DNA of 64,000 nucleotides from Improbicoccus devescovinae (lineage in GTDB: Bacteria; Bacillota; Clostridia; Oscillospirales; Acutalibacteraceae), in assembly GCA_036245095.1 (NCBI GenBank), contig BSWA01000003.1, forward strand, positions 111,399-175,398. The letters run 5' to 3'. Each line of letters opens with the position of its first letter. The stretch's first letter is position 1. A program made the position numbers and the translations under genes. Below, in pieces: positions 55,488-63,750 of the stretch. The notes under the pieces are model-generated. The model did no database searches. It saw only the letters and a program-made list of their open reading frames with translations, and was not told the origin of the DNA.

Positions 55488-56441
55488 ATGAAAAAATTAT
55501 TTATTATTTTATCAGCTTTTTTTTGTTTATTTATATTTACAAGTTGCGATAAAGCCAAAAACACGGTTATATTAACTTCATTTTATCCTATTCATATAGC
55601 TACTATTAACATATTAGATGGCATTAGAAACATAGAAATTATTAATATTTCACAAGAACACAAAGGATGTCTTCATGATTTTGTGCTTCAAAACAGTACT
55701 ATGAAATATGCAGAAGAGGCCGAAGCACTAGTAATTAATGGTGCCGGGATGGAAAATTTCATTGAAAATATAATTACAAAAGCTCCAAAATTAAAAATAA
55801 TAGATTCTAGCCCAGGAATAGACTTAATTCAAAACCAAGAAGAACACGAAGAACACGAAGAACATGAAGAACATGAAGAACACGAAAGTCAAGAGGAATC
55901 TGAAGAACATGAACATAATTCTGAATATAATTCCCATATATGGCTTTCTATTTTTAATCATATTAACCAAATAGAAAATATCGCCTCAGGATTATGTGAA
56001 ATTTTACCAAAATATTCTGAAAAAATCCAAGAAAACAAAGAAAATTATATAAAAAAATTAAAAGATCTTCAGCAACAAGGTCATTTTTTACTTGACAACA
56101 TAGAAAACAAATATATTATTACTAATAATTCTTCATTTTCGTATCTAGCAAAAGAGTACAATCTTGAGATTCCGCTGATAATAACCGACGAACACGATAC
56201 TGAACTTTCTGCCAAAGATATTTCTAATACTATTGAGAACATAAAAAAAATAAATGCCAAATATTTAATAGTAGAATCTGGATATAAAAGCAAAACTGCA
56301 AGTATAATCTCGAAAGAAACAGGAGTTGCTATTAAAACTCTAGATGCAATAATTTCGGGAGAGCTAAATAAAGACGCGTATATTACAGCAATGAAAAATA
56401 ATTTTTTAACACTAACACAAATTTTAGCCACAAACAACTAG
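55488..56441 (+). CDS. znuA: Zinc-binding lipoprotein ZnuA
   Basis: A 317-residue ABC binding protein with a lipoprotein signal (lipobox FTSC, Cys20). Metal-ligand regions are FYPIHIATI, EHKGCLHDFVLQ and HIWLSIFNHI, with a long acidic His-rich loop between (about 118-145) made of repeated Glu-Glu-His. That loop is typical for zinc capture at low supply. It delivers zinc to ZnuC and a ZnuB permease; the permease is not present. AGGAG precedes the ATG. Zur boxes are not recognisable. Confidence 0.92.
   Translation: MKKLFIILSAFFCLFIFTSCDKAKNTVILTSFYPIHIATINILDGIRNIEIINISQEHKGCLHDFVLQNSTMKYAEEAEALVINGAGMENFIENIITKAPKLKIIDSSPGIDLIQNQEEHEEHEEHEEHEEHESQEESEEHEHNSEYNSHIWLSIFNHINQIENIASGLCEILPKYSEKIQENKENYIKKLKDLQQQGHFLLDNIENKYIITNNSSFSYLAKEYNLEIPLIITDEHDTELSAKDISNTIENIKKINAKYLIVESGYKSKTASIISKETGVAIKTLDAIISGELNKDAYITAMKNNFLTLTQILATNN
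55839..55883 (+). repeat. Nine-base tandem repeat coding for Glu-Glu-His
   Basis: Five units of GAAGAACAC or GAAGAACAT follow each other without gap, encoding five EEH triplets in the metal-binding loop of ZnuA. Changes in copy number would keep the frame and tune the number of histidines. Confidence 0.9.
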
Positions 56442-56457
56442 GATTAAAGGAATAAAA

Positions 56458-57183
56458 ATGACGCAAAAAAAATGCCAATGTAGTATAAAAATCAAAAATT
56501 TATCGGTTAAAATTAGTAATAAATATATACTAAACCGAATTTCGTTTTCGGCATATCACGGTGAGATTCTTGCGATTATTGGTACAAACGGAGCAGGCAA
56601 AACTACATTGGTAAAAACGATTTTAAATCGAACAAATCTAATAGGCGAAATTATTTTTTTCGACAGTACAGGCAAAAAAATTTTTAACCCCAAAATTGGG
56701 TATGTACCTCAGGGTTTAGTATTCGATAAAAATATTCCAATGACGGTATTAGATTTTTTTAGTCTAAATTTAACAAATCTCCCGTGCTGGATAGGTTATA
56801 AACGTACAATAATAACAAAAATAAATCATATACTTGAAAAATTCAATTGTGAAAATTTAATTCACAAATCACTAGGGAACTTATCTGGAGGAGAATTACA
56901 AAAAGTTTTACTAATTTTCGCACTCGAACCCAAGCCAGATATCCTAATATTAGACGAACCATCGTCCGGTTTAGACCAACGAGGAATTGATGCTTTTTAT
57001 TCTTTACTGACACTAATGCGGAATACACATCACATGCCGATTTTACTAGTATCTCACGATTTAGCTAAAATAAAAAAATATGCAACAAAATATCTTATTT
57101 TAAATTACGGAACCATTCTAGAAACAGGATGTGTTTCAGAACTTAATATTAGTAAAATTGCACTAAATTTATTCGGATTATAA
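56458..57183 (+). CDS. znuC: Zinc ABC transporter ATP-binding protein
   Basis: A 241-residue ABC ATPase: Walker A GTNGAGKTT, Q-loop GYVPQGLVF, signature LSGGELQKVL, Walker B PDILILDEPSSGLD, and the switch LLVSHDLAKI. Adjacent to znuA, it should energise zinc uptake. The permease gene znuB, which normally follows, is absent; the next gene is the convergent mnmA 18 bases later. Zinc uptake therefore needs a permease elsewhere. Confidence 0.93.
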   Translation: MTQKKCQCSIKIKNLSVKISNKYILNRISFSAYHGEILAIIGTNGAGKTTLVKTILNRTNLIGEIIFFDSTGKKIFNPKIGYVPQGLVFDKNIPMTVLDFFSLNLTNLPCWIGYKRTIITKINHILEKFNCENLIHKSLGNLSGGELQKVLLIFALEPKPDILILDEPSSGLDQRGIDAFYSLLTLMRNTHHMPILLVSHDLAKIKKYATKYLILNYGTILETGCVSELNISKIALNLFGL

Positions 57184-57201
57184 TTTAAAAATACACAAAT
57201 T

Positions 57202-58275
57202 TCACATAATTATACCCCCGCCTACAAGAGTTTCTTTATCAAGTTTATCATAAAAAACAACAGATTGACCAGGCGCAATAAATTTAATACTATCGTTAAA
57301 TTTTACCCGAATTTTATCTTCACGTTCAGGCACAATTTTCGCAGGATATTCAGTACAATTATATCGAGTTCGTGCTAAGACGTCAACACCGTCCATATTA
57401 CAGCCAGGAAATTTGTCATATAAAACAAAATTTACATTTTTAGCGATCAAAAAATTATTAACAGGAGGCGTTTTGTACGAAATTATTATGTTTTTAGTTG
57501 CAAAATCTATACACTTTATATAAGCACGACTTCCAAAAGACAACCCGAGTCCTCGCCTTTGGCCAATAGTATATCTATGCAGGCCTTTATGTTTCCCCAA
57601 AAATTTACCGTCTTCATCGATAAAATTACCGATCAAATTATCAACATTTTGGTAATTTTCAATAAAATCAACATAATTATTTTTTATAAAACAAATATCC
57701 TGACTTTCGGGCTTATCAAATACTGGCAATCCAAAAGACCTAGCCATATTCCGAACTTCAGATTTTTCGAATCCTACAAGCGGCAATATAATTTTCGACA
57801 ACTGTTCTTGACTCAACGTATAAAAACAATAACTTTGGTCTTTCGAATTCAACGATTTCTTAACAAGATATCTATTTATATTTGAATCATATCCAATTCT
57901 AGCATAGTGCCCCGTTGCGATATAATCGCAACCCATGCTCTTACTTATATCCAAAGCCTTCCCAAATTTTATATATTTGTTACAATTAATACATGGATTA
58001 GGTGTCCGGCCTTGTACATATTCACTAATAAATGGCTTTATAACAAACTCAGCAAACTCGGGAATCATATCTATTACAATATGAGGAATCCCTAAAATAT
58101 GCGCAACTTTATGTGCATCTTGTATACTCATAGGTACTTCAGTTTCATTTTCTTGTGCAAATAACCTAAATGTAGCGCCAATTACAGAGAATCCCTCTTT
58201 AAGAAGCAATGCAGCTGCGCACGAACTATCAACCCCGCCGCTCATTGCACACATAACCCTTTTTTTATGCGTCAT
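57202..58275 (-). CDS. mnmA: tRNA-uridine 2-sulfurtransferase MnmA
   Basis: MnmA puts sulfur on U34 of tRNAs for Lys, Glu and Gln. The 357-residue enzyme has the ATP loop AMSGGVDSSCAAALL, catalytic cysteines in GRTPNPCINCNK and SQDICFIKN, and YTIGQRRGLG. Length is normal. No partner cysteine desulfurase is adjacent. It is the first of the minus-strand genes in the final accessory-rich stretch. Confidence 0.96.
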   Translation of the reverse strand: MTHKKRVMCAMSGGVDSSCAAALLLKEGFSVIGATFRLFAQENETEVPMSIQDAHKVAHILGIPHIVIDMIPEFAEFVIKPFISEYVQGRTPNPCINCNKYIKFGKALDISKSMGCDYIATGHYARIGYDSNINRYLVKKSLNSKDQSYCFYTLSQEQLSKIILPLVGFEKSEVRNMARSFGLPVFDKPESQDICFIKNNYVDFIENYQNVDNLIGNFIDEDGKFLGKHKGLHRYTIGQRRGLGLSFGSRAYIKCIDFATKNIIISYKTPPVNNFLIAKNVNFVLYDKFPGCNMDGVDVLARTRYNCTEYPAKIVPEREDKIRVKFNDSIKFIAPGQSVVFYDKLDKETLVGGGIIM

Positions 58276-58388
58276 AAATTATATACCTGTCTTTTTGGAA
58301 TTTAAATTTCATACCAAACAAAGTCCGACTATTTATAGCCAATCAAACGCGAAAATTAATATTAACCTATTTCATTTATCCTAACTAA

Positions 58389-59306
58389 TTACTCCCAAGT
58401 AATCTTAGCCAACTCATCAAACAAACTAACAACTGCAGTTTTCACGCTATCAATATTTTCTTTCTTTTTTTGATCTTTTCCCCACTCGTTTAATTTTGTT
58501 TTTACAGTTGCCAATGCAGCTTTTATACTTACTTCATTCAGTTTGGTTGATTTTATATTTTCTGGATCTACATTCTTAAATTTTTCGTTAAATTTTACTA
58601 TTAATTGTATTGCATATCTATGGTTATTCGGATCATCCGGCTCACCCACACTCAAAGCAATAAGCGACTTAAATAGAGCTATATCACCCAACGCTGTTTT
58701 ATAAAAATCCGCAATCGTCTTTCCATCGGTGTCTCTCATTCTACTGAGAAATGCACCCAACGAGTCTAATCCCGGAACACTATGCAATCCATTATCTGTA
58801 CGTTTCTGCACACAACTTGCAACCAAAGCACCGAGGCCCGCGCCGATGACTAACCCTCCTACAGTGATCGCAGCAACTGCTGTTGTACCGTACGTGGTCT
58901 GTTTTGTTTCGGCCTTAACACGATGCGCATTAGATGGAGTCGAAGCAGCGTATGCACCCTGCGGAGACGCAAATGGAGCGACTCCAACCAAAGCAGCAGC
59001 TAATGTACTAGCAAATGCTTTTCCTAAATGTTTTTTGGGTTTTTCTGGGTGTTGTTTACAAAATTCTTCTATATTTTCGGAATCTTTTGTGCAATATTTT
59101 GTGGCGCTGTTGGGATCAATCCCTTCATTGCCTGCGACAACAACCGATTCTAATATATATTCAAAAAACTCCCGATGTGTAAGGGTATCGTCTTGTTTAC
59201 GACAAATTTCAAAAACTTCCTCTAGGCTTTTTGAATTCAAAAAATCATCACGAAGATCTTCGCTATTCAAAATTGTACTAATTATGTTAACTATTTTAAT
59301 GGCCAT
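58389..59306 (-). CDS. Nif11-like leader protein with internal signal and membrane segment
   Basis: A 305-residue protein. Residues about 10-60 (SEDLRDDFLNSKSLEEVFEI, then LTHREFFEYIL and VVVAGNEG) look like a Nif11-type leader, but with no clean GG site. Residues about 92-120 read KHLGKAFASTLAAALVGVAP and end AYA-AS, like a signal peptide placed inside the chain, and residues about 141-165 form a membrane helix. The rest, from about 170, is soluble and helical. A GGGGG site precedes the ATG. Leaders of this kind guide peptides to modification or export. Function unknown; no modification enzyme is next to it. Confidence 0.65.
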   Translation of the reverse strand: MAIKIVNIISTILNSEDLRDDFLNSKSLEEVFEICRKQDDTLTHREFFEYILESVVVAGNEGIDPNSATKYCTKDSENIEEFCKQHPEKPKKHLGKAFASTLAAALVGVAPFASPQGAYAASTPSNAHRVKAETKQTTYGTTAVAAITVGGLVIGAGLGALVASCVQKRTDNGLHSVPGLDSLGAFLSRMRDTDGKTIADFYKTALGDIALFKSLIALSVGEPDDPNNHRYAIQLIVKFNEKFKNVDPENIKSTKLNEVSIKAALATVKTKLNEWGKDQKKKENIDSVKTAVVSLFDELAKITWE

Positions 59307-59577
59307 TCAAAAACACCCCCGAAAATTATATGATTTTATCTAATTTCTACAAAAATAAATAATATTTCGATCACCATGAATATACATATACATATATAAA
59401 TATAAAGTAAAGAAATCATATGATTTAAAATCCTATTTAAACAGCATGAAACTTGTTAAGTTATGATAACATTTCGGGTTATATTTGTCAACTTAATAAT
59501 ATTATTTTAACATAAAATTAATATTGCTTGGTTGAAAATCATAAAAAACTAAAAATACTCAATAATTTTAGTACAAT

Positions 59578-59850
59578 TCAACTAGGAACATTACTAAGAA
59601 AATTTGTATATTTTTTAGCCAATGCACTTTTTTTTCTAGCAATATTGTTCTTAGGCATTATACCTTTTGAAACCGATCTATCCAATAGGCTTATCGCCTC
59701 CGAAAATTTAGATGCTTTCTCTGCAGGATCTTGAGATTTTAAAAAACTCTTTACCGATGTTTTAAGTTTTGATTTGAAACTCTTATTCCTCAAAGTTTTC
59801 ACTGCAGTGATTTTGACTCGTTTTTTAGCTGATTTTATATTGGGCAACAA
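59578..59850 (-). CDS. rpsT: 30S ribosomal protein S20
   Basis: A 90-residue basic helical protein that binds the 5' domain of 16S rRNA. NIKSAKKRVKI and KNNIARKKSALAKK are typical. It starts with TTG, with AGGAGGAG upstream; E. coli rpsT also starts with a UUG and is autoregulated through it, so this may be meaningful. holA, often its neighbour, lies 19 kb away. The 376 bases upstream (59851-60226) have no gene. Confidence 0.95.
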   Translation of the reverse strand: MLPNIKSAKKRVKITAVKTLRNKSFKSKLKTSVKSFLKSQDPAEKASKFSEAISLLDRSVSKGIMPKNNIARKKSALAKKYTNFLSNVPS

Positions 59851-60226
59851 ACTCTCCTCCTAAATAACTTTTTATGAGACTGAAGATTGATTTCATTCTA
59901 GCAAGATATATTAAATAAATCAAGTTAATTTTTTTATTAAATTTAGATGAAATTATTTTTTTGTGAGAATATTGAATTTTTGGGAGTGCTTACTAATTTC
60001 CTTTTATGACATAGTAAAATTCTCCTTAAATTTAAATCCAGTTTACCATTTACACAAAAATTAGATATTCTTTTCTGCATTTTCTTAGTAATTCAAGAGG
60101 ATATTTTAAACTTTTTATTTATGAATAGCTATACTTACTTACTTGGTTATTCATTTCATCACCATTTTTTATCTTAATAATAGGATTATATTTTCGGATA
60201 GGCCTATTTTGTTTTGTGAATTTTGA

Positions 60227-60901
60227 CTAATTGATAATTTCAGCTATAAATTGTTTAATATTTGTAACTTCTTTAACATCATATATTTTATATTCAATCC
60301 CTTTCTTATCAAGCATAGGTTTTTCACATTTTTTAAAAATTTCGCCTACTTTTTCTTGGAATACAGTTGCTGATCCTTTTGCCTTTCCTGCATAGGCCTT
60401 AGATAACGCGGCCCATACTATTGATTGGTCATTGCCAAGATCAGGCTTCCCCCAGGATTTTACTTTATGAGACGCATTATTAAACCAATCCCAAGTCTCA
60501 AATACCATTCCACCTTTGGTCTGTTCAATAGCTTTGGAGCCTGTTTTTAAAGCATATAACCAAGCAATTTTTTTGGCTCTTTCGCCGCTATAAAATACCG
60601 CACCGTCTTCTAGAGTTGTAAAATCTAATTTTTTCACCTGTTTATATACAGTATTGACATCCTCAGAATACAATGATACATATATTTCTTCAGCAACTTT
60701 TCCGGCTACTTGCCCTGCCGTTCTTTCCTTGAATTCTTCAATTCCTTTGGCAAAGTTAATGTCTTTAAATTTTCCTGAATTACGGCGTATATATGCCACT
60801 AATTTTTTTGGAAGTTTAACATTATCTGATAACCAGATTTTCGGTAAATTTGGTAAAGAAAAATCATCGCTGATTTTTCGAATTGTTGTATCAAAGTTCA
60901 T
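60227..60901 (-). CDS. CD38-like ADP-ribosyl-cyclase-fold protein
   Basis: A 224-residue protein without signal peptide. From about residue 100 it reads GAVFYSGERAKKIAW, IEQTKGG (Glu126, Thr128), SIVWAALSKAYAGKAKG (Trp163) and CEKPML. That order matches the NAD-cleaving CD38/ADP-ribosyl-cyclase fold (xFWS, ExT, FWxxxSxxFAE) and related bacterial toxin domains. The catalytic Glu expected in the FAE position appears as Gly172, so activity may be lost or shifted. The first 95 residues are basic and could be a trafficking or immunity part. GAGGGGG precedes the ATG. The call is by motif memory only. Confidence 0.5.
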   Translation of the reverse strand: MNFDTTIRKISDDFSLPNLPKIWLSDNVKLPKKLVAYIRRNSGKFKDINFAKGIEEFKERTAGQVAGKVAEEIYVSLYSEDVNTVYKQVKKLDFTTLEDGAVFYSGERAKKIAWLYALKTGSKAIEQTKGGMVFETWDWFNNASHKVKSWGKPDLGNDQSIVWAALSKAYAGKAKGSATVFQEKVGEIFKKCEKPMLDKKGIEYKIYDVKEVTNIKQFIAEIIN

Positions 60902-61160
60902 TTTAAAATTCCCCCTCTCTTTTAGATTTTTTCACTATCGTCAATTATTTTTTTCAGATTTACAAATGCTTTTTCAAAACTTTTTTTGCGTCTTCAAGGT
61001 CAGCTATTTAACAAATTTCCCACCGTCATTCGAACTCACCTTACTTTTTCGGAACATTTGCTTAATATTTAAAATCTTATAATTTCATGAGATACTGACT
61101 ATTTAAACATGTTAACAGTTTATTCATAAAATGTCAAGTTTTAATTACTCAAGGAATGAA

Positions 61161-61184
61161 TAGACTTCTTTCCAAACTAAACAA
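61161..61184. repeat. Dispersed 24-base repeat, copy 1
   Basis: This stretch (TAGACTTCTTTCCAAACTAA, then ACAA) recurs with one mismatch at 63976-63999 in the same orientation. On the minus strand this copy closes a 35-codon open frame (about 61149-61256) ending KEVYSFLE. The surroundings look like gene debris. Confidence 0.7.
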
Positions 61185-61373
61185 ACGGTTAGTCCTTCGT
61201 CGTCAACAGATTTATGATTGCCAGGGAAATTAAAATTTCTTTGGGATTTCATCTTCCCAACGACATTGATTCAAAAAATGTTGCGGGATTTGGAACAAAC
61301 TACATATCGGCCCGAGTAACGTACATATGAAAAAACGACTTCTGCTTTTCGATATCCATCCTTAGGTTTTAAA

Positions 61374-61531
61374 TTTAATAGACCTATCCTAAAACTGAAT
61401 TATTTTTGCAAAGTTAGAGGAAAAATGAGCACAGAAACGTGTAGCATACTAGTTGTATGTGAGCAGTTTCGAGCACCGCATTGACGATGAAATTTGCAAA
61501 AAGAATCAATGTATATGATAGGTCTATTGAA
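61374..61531. mobile_element. MITE-like palindromic element
   Basis: The ends TTTAATAGACCTATC (61374-61388) and GATAGGTCTATTGAA (61517-61531) are inverted repeats with 14 of 15 matches. A second inverted pair, TTTTTGCAAA (61403-61412) and TTTGCAAAAA (61493-61502), lies inside. Between them is a 19-codon frame (61425-61484) reading MSTETCSILVVCEQFRAPH. The whole, about 158 bases, looks like a non-autonomous mobile repeat. A further sequence resembling its end (GATAGGCCTATT, 60197-60208) lies 1.2 kb away. Confidence 0.55.
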
Positions 61532-61943
61532 TTTTCCCTCTCATAGTATCTCTAAGCCCCTGTATTGCGCCTTTTATCGCATTGTAACAAATTAAACCTA
61601 CAATAGGCGTTTTGCCTAGACCATAACTAACATAATATGTAGGTCGACTAGCATAATATCCTATAGCTTGAATAGGCCCCTTATATTTAGTTTCTAAAGA
61701 CTCATTAGAGTCCCCATTGTCTTTAACGCCACCATTAACTTTTTCTAAATTAAATCTTTCTTCTCGAGTAAATTCATTTTTTATTTCGTCGATAATTCTT
61801 TTTAACTCTAACGCTTCTGAACCAGAAATTATTAATCCAAAAATTTTAAGTGTTTTTCTTAGTTCTTCTGCAGAGATGACATTTGTAAGTTTTTTTGCTT
61901 TATTTTCGTCTTGGAATATTTCTTTAATTTTTATTTCATTCAT
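61524..61943 (-). CDS. Nif11-like leader protein with double-glycine site, copy A
   Basis: A 139-residue protein. Residues 1-72 form a helical, charged leader with Nif11-like pattern (KIKEIFQDENKAKKL, ISAEELRKTLKIFG) ending FNLEKVNGG, a typical double-glycine cleavage site. The following 67 residues are the presumed product: a polar stretch, then PIQAIGYYASRP, and Gly-rich hydrophobic segments to KGAIQGLRDTMRG. The P-I/L-xx-IG-xxx-S-x-P pattern recurs in the neighbour copy B. The chosen ATG has AAGGTAG upstream. No C39 exporter or modifying enzyme is in the window. Confidence 0.7.
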   Translation of the reverse strand: MNEIKIKEIFQDENKAKKLTNVISAEELRKTLKIFGLIISGSEALELKRIIDEIKNEFTREERFNLEKVNGGVKDNGDSNESLETKYKGPIQAIGYYASRPTYYVSYGLGKTPIVGLICYNAIKGAIQGLRDTMRGKIQ

Positions 61944-61992
61944 AAAAATCACTACCTTATACTACCTTATAAAATGACTAAATATTTATAAA

Positions 61993-62436
61993 TTAAAGTT
62001 TTTTTCTTTTCTTTCTCAAATGATCTTGGCCCCATTCCTGCCAAGAATCATAAAAACCATCTACTAAACCTTTAGGTACGCTAGCGATCACAGCTCCTGT
62101 GGTATAAAAAATGGATCGAACAGGGAAAGAAAGACAGCGGCCAATAAATTCAAGTGGTGTTAATCTGACAGCATCATTCGATGGGTCATCACGTGATTTA
62201 TCGCTGCTACCAGCATGAATTCGCATTAATTCTTCTTCATTTAAGACCTGTAAATTTTGTGAATCTACATTTTTAATAATGTTTAAAATTATTGATATTA
62301 ACTCATCGATTTCCGAGTCTGTAAAATACATTTTTCTTCTAGACAATATTTCTTGAATTTCATTTTTATTTGTTGAACTTAAGATCTTAAGAATAAGATA
62401 TTTATTTGTAAATAATAATAGTAATTTCTGATTCAT
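61993..62436 (-). CDS. Nif11-like leader protein with AG site, copy B
   Basis: A 147-residue protein 49 bases upstream of copy A on the same strand. The leader (1-76) contains NKNEIQEILSRRKMYF and ends LNEEELMRIHAG, the classic acidic bacteriocin-type leader end. The rest reads LTPLEFIGRCLSFPVRSIFY, then TTGAVIASVPKGLVDGFYD, and a very basic end RKKRKKL. It shares the P-[IL]-xx-IG-xxx-S-x-P-x5-Y-xx-G pattern with copy A at the same spacing, so the two are paralogues. AGGGGTG precedes the ATG. Presumed secreted after leader removal. Confidence 0.7.
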   Translation of the reverse strand: MNQKLLLLFTNKYLILKILSSTNKNEIQEILSRRKMYFTDSEIDELISIILNIIKNVDSQNLQVLNEEELMRIHAGSSDKSRDDPSNDAVRLTPLEFIGRCLSFPVRSIFYTTGAVIASVPKGLVDGFYDSWQEWGQDHLRKKRKKL

Positions 62437-62599
62437 AATTAACACCCCTTTTTTATCATTTTTAGTTATATTAATATTTTATCAAATTAAAAAAAAATGT
62501 AAATACAAATTAATCAAATAAAAACAAGAAGGGGATTCGAGTCTTGGAGTTTGAGGGGAATTTAAATAGATGAAATTTAACCAACTGAGTTAGGCTCAA

Positions 62600-62950
62600 A
62601 TCTAGGTAGTGTCTACGCAAGAATAATAAACATTATAAAATTAAAGCAATCGTGCCTGAACTTCGACAAAAAGAAGTCATTTTTGCATACCACAAGGCTT
62701 TATTAGACAATATCTAGGGATAGCTATAATTATTTAGCTGCATAGTTTAAAAGTGCAAAATATTCTAAAATTCTCGAATTCGTAGTATTTTATAAGAAAA
62801 TCAAGCGACATTTTAAAACAATTTTATCTACGATTAAATACTCACGCACAAACACAAAAGTCGAGGCAATAACCAACGTTCAAAAATTATCAGACATAAC
62901 TTTGGTTTTAGAAATGTGAATAATTTGATGAGCTTAATTTATATTAAAAC
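62600..62950 (+). pseudogene. ISL3-family transposase, decayed C-terminal part
   Basis: In one frame the plus strand reads YSRTNTKVEAITN followed by VQKLSD; after a shift it continues HNFGFRNVNNLMSLIYIKT (about 62890-62950). This matches the C-terminus of ISL3 transposases (roughly S-N-x-x-E-x-x-N-x-x-K, then FGFRNFxNF). Upstream bases (about 62600-62840) hold broken frames of the same gene, with several stops. No intact copy and no clear terminal repeats are seen. Confidence 0.65.
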
Positions 62951-62987
62951 TAGCCCTATTCTTCATGATATTTAATAAAATCGCTTC

Positions 62988-63491
62988 TCACTTAAATGTT
63001 ATTGAGCCCGATTTAAGAATGCCAAATTTTGGATAGACACTATCTAGATTGTTAATTTCTGTTGAGAAATCAAAATTCCCGAACTTATTATCTGGACAAA
63101 TATCTCTTAATGGAATCATAACAAAATCTCGGAATTTTATTCCTGGATGAGGCAAAGTGAGTTCTTTGCTGGTGCAAGACGTGTTTTCATATAACAGTAA
63201 ATCAATATCTATAATTCTAGATGCATGCGTAAATGGGCGAGTGCGACCGAGCGCAGATTCTATGCCAAAACATGCGCCTAGTAACACGTGAGGACTTAAT
63301 GTAGTTTTAATTTTCACACAACAATTAATATACCTATCCTGGGCATTTGGAACTTCAAATGGTTCGGTTTCATAAAAATTAGAAACTTTTTCGAGTTCGG
63401 TATTTATTAAATTAGAAATCATGTCAATTGCGGACTTTAGATTTTCTAATTTATCACCCAAATTAGAACCTAATCCTAAGATTGCTTGCAT
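62988..63491 (-). CDS. folK: HPPK, folate pyrophosphokinase
   Basis: FolK adds pyrophosphate to 6-hydroxymethyl-dihydropterin in folate synthesis. The 167-residue enzyme begins AILGLGSNLGDKLENL, with FYETEPFEVPNAQDRYINC, the ATP/Mg region GIESALGRTRPF followed by SRIIDIDLLLYEN, and LTLPHPGIKFRDFVMIPL. Length is normal. GAGG precedes the ATG. No folP or folB is nearby, and decayed insertion sequences flank it, so the folate cluster may have been split. Confidence 0.95.
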   Translation of the reverse strand: MQAILGLGSNLGDKLENLKSAIDMISNLINTELEKVSNFYETEPFEVPNAQDRYINCCVKIKTTLSPHVLLGACFGIESALGRTRPFTHASRIIDIDLLLYENTSCTSKELTLPHPGIKFRDFVMIPLRDICPDNKFGNFDFSTEINNLDSVYPKFGILKSGSITFK

Positions 63492-63750
63492 GTATAAAGC
63501 CCTCCTCTAGACCTGTCTACTATCATTCACGAAATAGCTCATTTCAATAGCATATATCCAAAATTTTCTCACTCATGCGTTGGAGACCCGTATTTTTCTA
63601 CTTAATAGATTAATTATTCCCATAACCGAGTTTATTGTACACTATCTATATATTTTTTGGAAGTAATATATTAAATTTTTAATGAGATTTTCTTTGTGTT
63701 CAAGATATATTCCACAAAAATAATTAATTATTTATTAAGCTTTTGTTAAA

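Noticed and set aside
59851..60226. Gene in the 376 bases between rpsT and the CD38-like gene
   Set aside because: No frame with a start signal on either strand; only a short GATAGGCCTATT resembling a MITE end.
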